The notes beneath the pieces are model-generated. The model was not told where the DNA came from. It saw nothing but the letters and a program-made list of their open reading frames with translations, and searched no databases. 5,567 nt of DNA. Origin: Candidatus Gastranaerophilales bacterium. Its GTDB lineage: Bacteria; Cyanobacteriota; Vampirovibrionia; Gastranaerophilales; JAILCC01. Numbering within the stretch: position 1 is the stretch's first letter; each line of letters begins with the position of its first letter. Both the position numbers and the translations under genes were made by a program. Positions 5,184 through 5,567 of the stretch are shown one piece after another. Location: positions 1 through 5,567 of the forward strand of contig JAKSUS010000085.1 of assembly GCA_024408745.1 (NCBI GenBank). The letters are read 5' to 3'.

Positions 5184-5567
5184 ATGAAAAATATCAAATT
5201 AATATATTTTATTATTATATGTTTATTATGTTCTGCAAATATTGCTAATGCTGATGCACTTGTCGGTGAAATCAGCAAAGACGAATACAGAAACAGCTTG
5301 CCTCAGGTTATTGACAATAAAAGCAAATTACCGATTAATGATGCACGAGTTTCAATCCCAAGTGAAAGCAAATTCACAAAAACTGATTCAAACGGGAATT
5401 TTGAACTTTCAATAAGTAAAAATGAACCTGTTATATTATCCGTACAAAAAGACGGTTACAGACCTTTTTCATTAACAATAAAAGACGGTCATTTTGCTAA
5501 AGGTTTAAAATTAGAAATGAAAAAATTAACCCCGTTTAATCTTGTTGTTTCTGATAATTTAATGCAC
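5184..5567 (+). CDS. exported protein with carboxypeptidase-regulatory-like domain, 3' end cut off
   Basis: The first 128 codons are open to the right edge. Residues 1-23 form a signal peptide: MKNIK, a hydrophobic core to about 16, then ANA before DAL, a good signal peptidase I site. From about residue 47 the sequence (LPINDARVSIPS, then TKTDSNGNFELSI, then PVILSVQKDGYRPFSLTI) follows the pattern of the carboxypeptidase-regulatory-like/CarboxypepD_reg beta-sandwich fold: an alternative strand, a xTDxxGxF turn (67-73) and a KxGYxP strand. This domain usually sits in secreted or surface proteins and transporters as a structural module and has no activity of its own. What follows residue 128 is unseen, so the full function cannot be given. 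The ATG is supported by the purine-rich RBS just upstream and by the signal peptide. It is transcribed away from the coiled-coil gene. Confidence 0.8.
   Translation, partial: MKNIKLIYFIIICLLCSANIANADALVGEISKDEYRNSLPQVIDNKSKLPINDARVSIPSESKFTKTDSNGNFELSISKNEPVILSVQKDGYRPFSLTIKDGHFAKGLKLEMKKLTPFNLVVSDNLMH

Noticed and set aside
5184..5252. Lipoprotein signal in the rightmost gene
   Set aside because: The Cys residues at 13 and 16 (IIC, LLC) lack a proper lipobox (small residue before Cys), while ANA before DAL is a normal signal peptidase I site.

Overview
The window is AT-rich and densely coding. It looks like part of a chromosome from a cyanobacteria-related, non-photosynthetic bacterium. I infer Melainabacteria/Vampirovibrionia, possibly the gut Gastranaerophilales. 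The inference rests on low GC, a SecG with a cyanobacterial-looking core (LLHSPKGDG then AQLFSSQK), and a MurJ carrying GGLGGPFHTA where proteobacterial MurJ has LLRR..EGAF. This is pattern recognition from memory, not a search result. I see no phage, transposon, CRISPR, tRNA or rRNA.

Left part (1-2886, all minus strand): a compact envelope operon, transcribed right to left as secG, then a SpoIID/LytB-family protein, then murJ. Junctions overlap by 8 bp and 11 bp, so translation is probably coupled. The SpoIID-like gene appears to start with TTG, the only plausible start at its N-terminus. murJ runs off the left edge with 322 residues visible. The three products fit one theme: SecG assists protein export, the exported SpoIID-like protein acts on peptidoglycan glycan strands, and MurJ flips lipid II.

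Middle (2887-2997): a short intergenic gap holds a clear Rho-independent terminator for the upstream coiled-coil gene and, overlapping its U-tract, a plausible extended -10 promoter for secG. The coiled-coil gene is therefore probably a separate transcription unit.

2998-4848 (minus): a 616-residue protein that I do not recognise. It has a disordered Ser/Thr/Ala/Lys-rich N-terminus with recurrent KAG motifs, a helical segment, a Gly/Ser/Cys and Tyr/Pro linker, and a long C-terminal coiled coil interrupted by an acidic, turn-rich insert. It has no signal peptide or membrane segment. It is the best candidate for something undescribed here.

4849-5183: an AT-rich divergent intergenic region with a TGTGTA-N5-TACACA dyad, an 11-bp direct repeat spaced 30 bp, and a 14-bp AT palindrome near a possible promoter. 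5184-end (plus): the first 128 codons of an exported protein with a probable carboxypeptidase-regulatory-like beta-sandwich domain, cut off by the right edge.

I do not see a complete novel system. The window is mainly housekeeping envelope genes next to one uncharacterised structural-looking protein.
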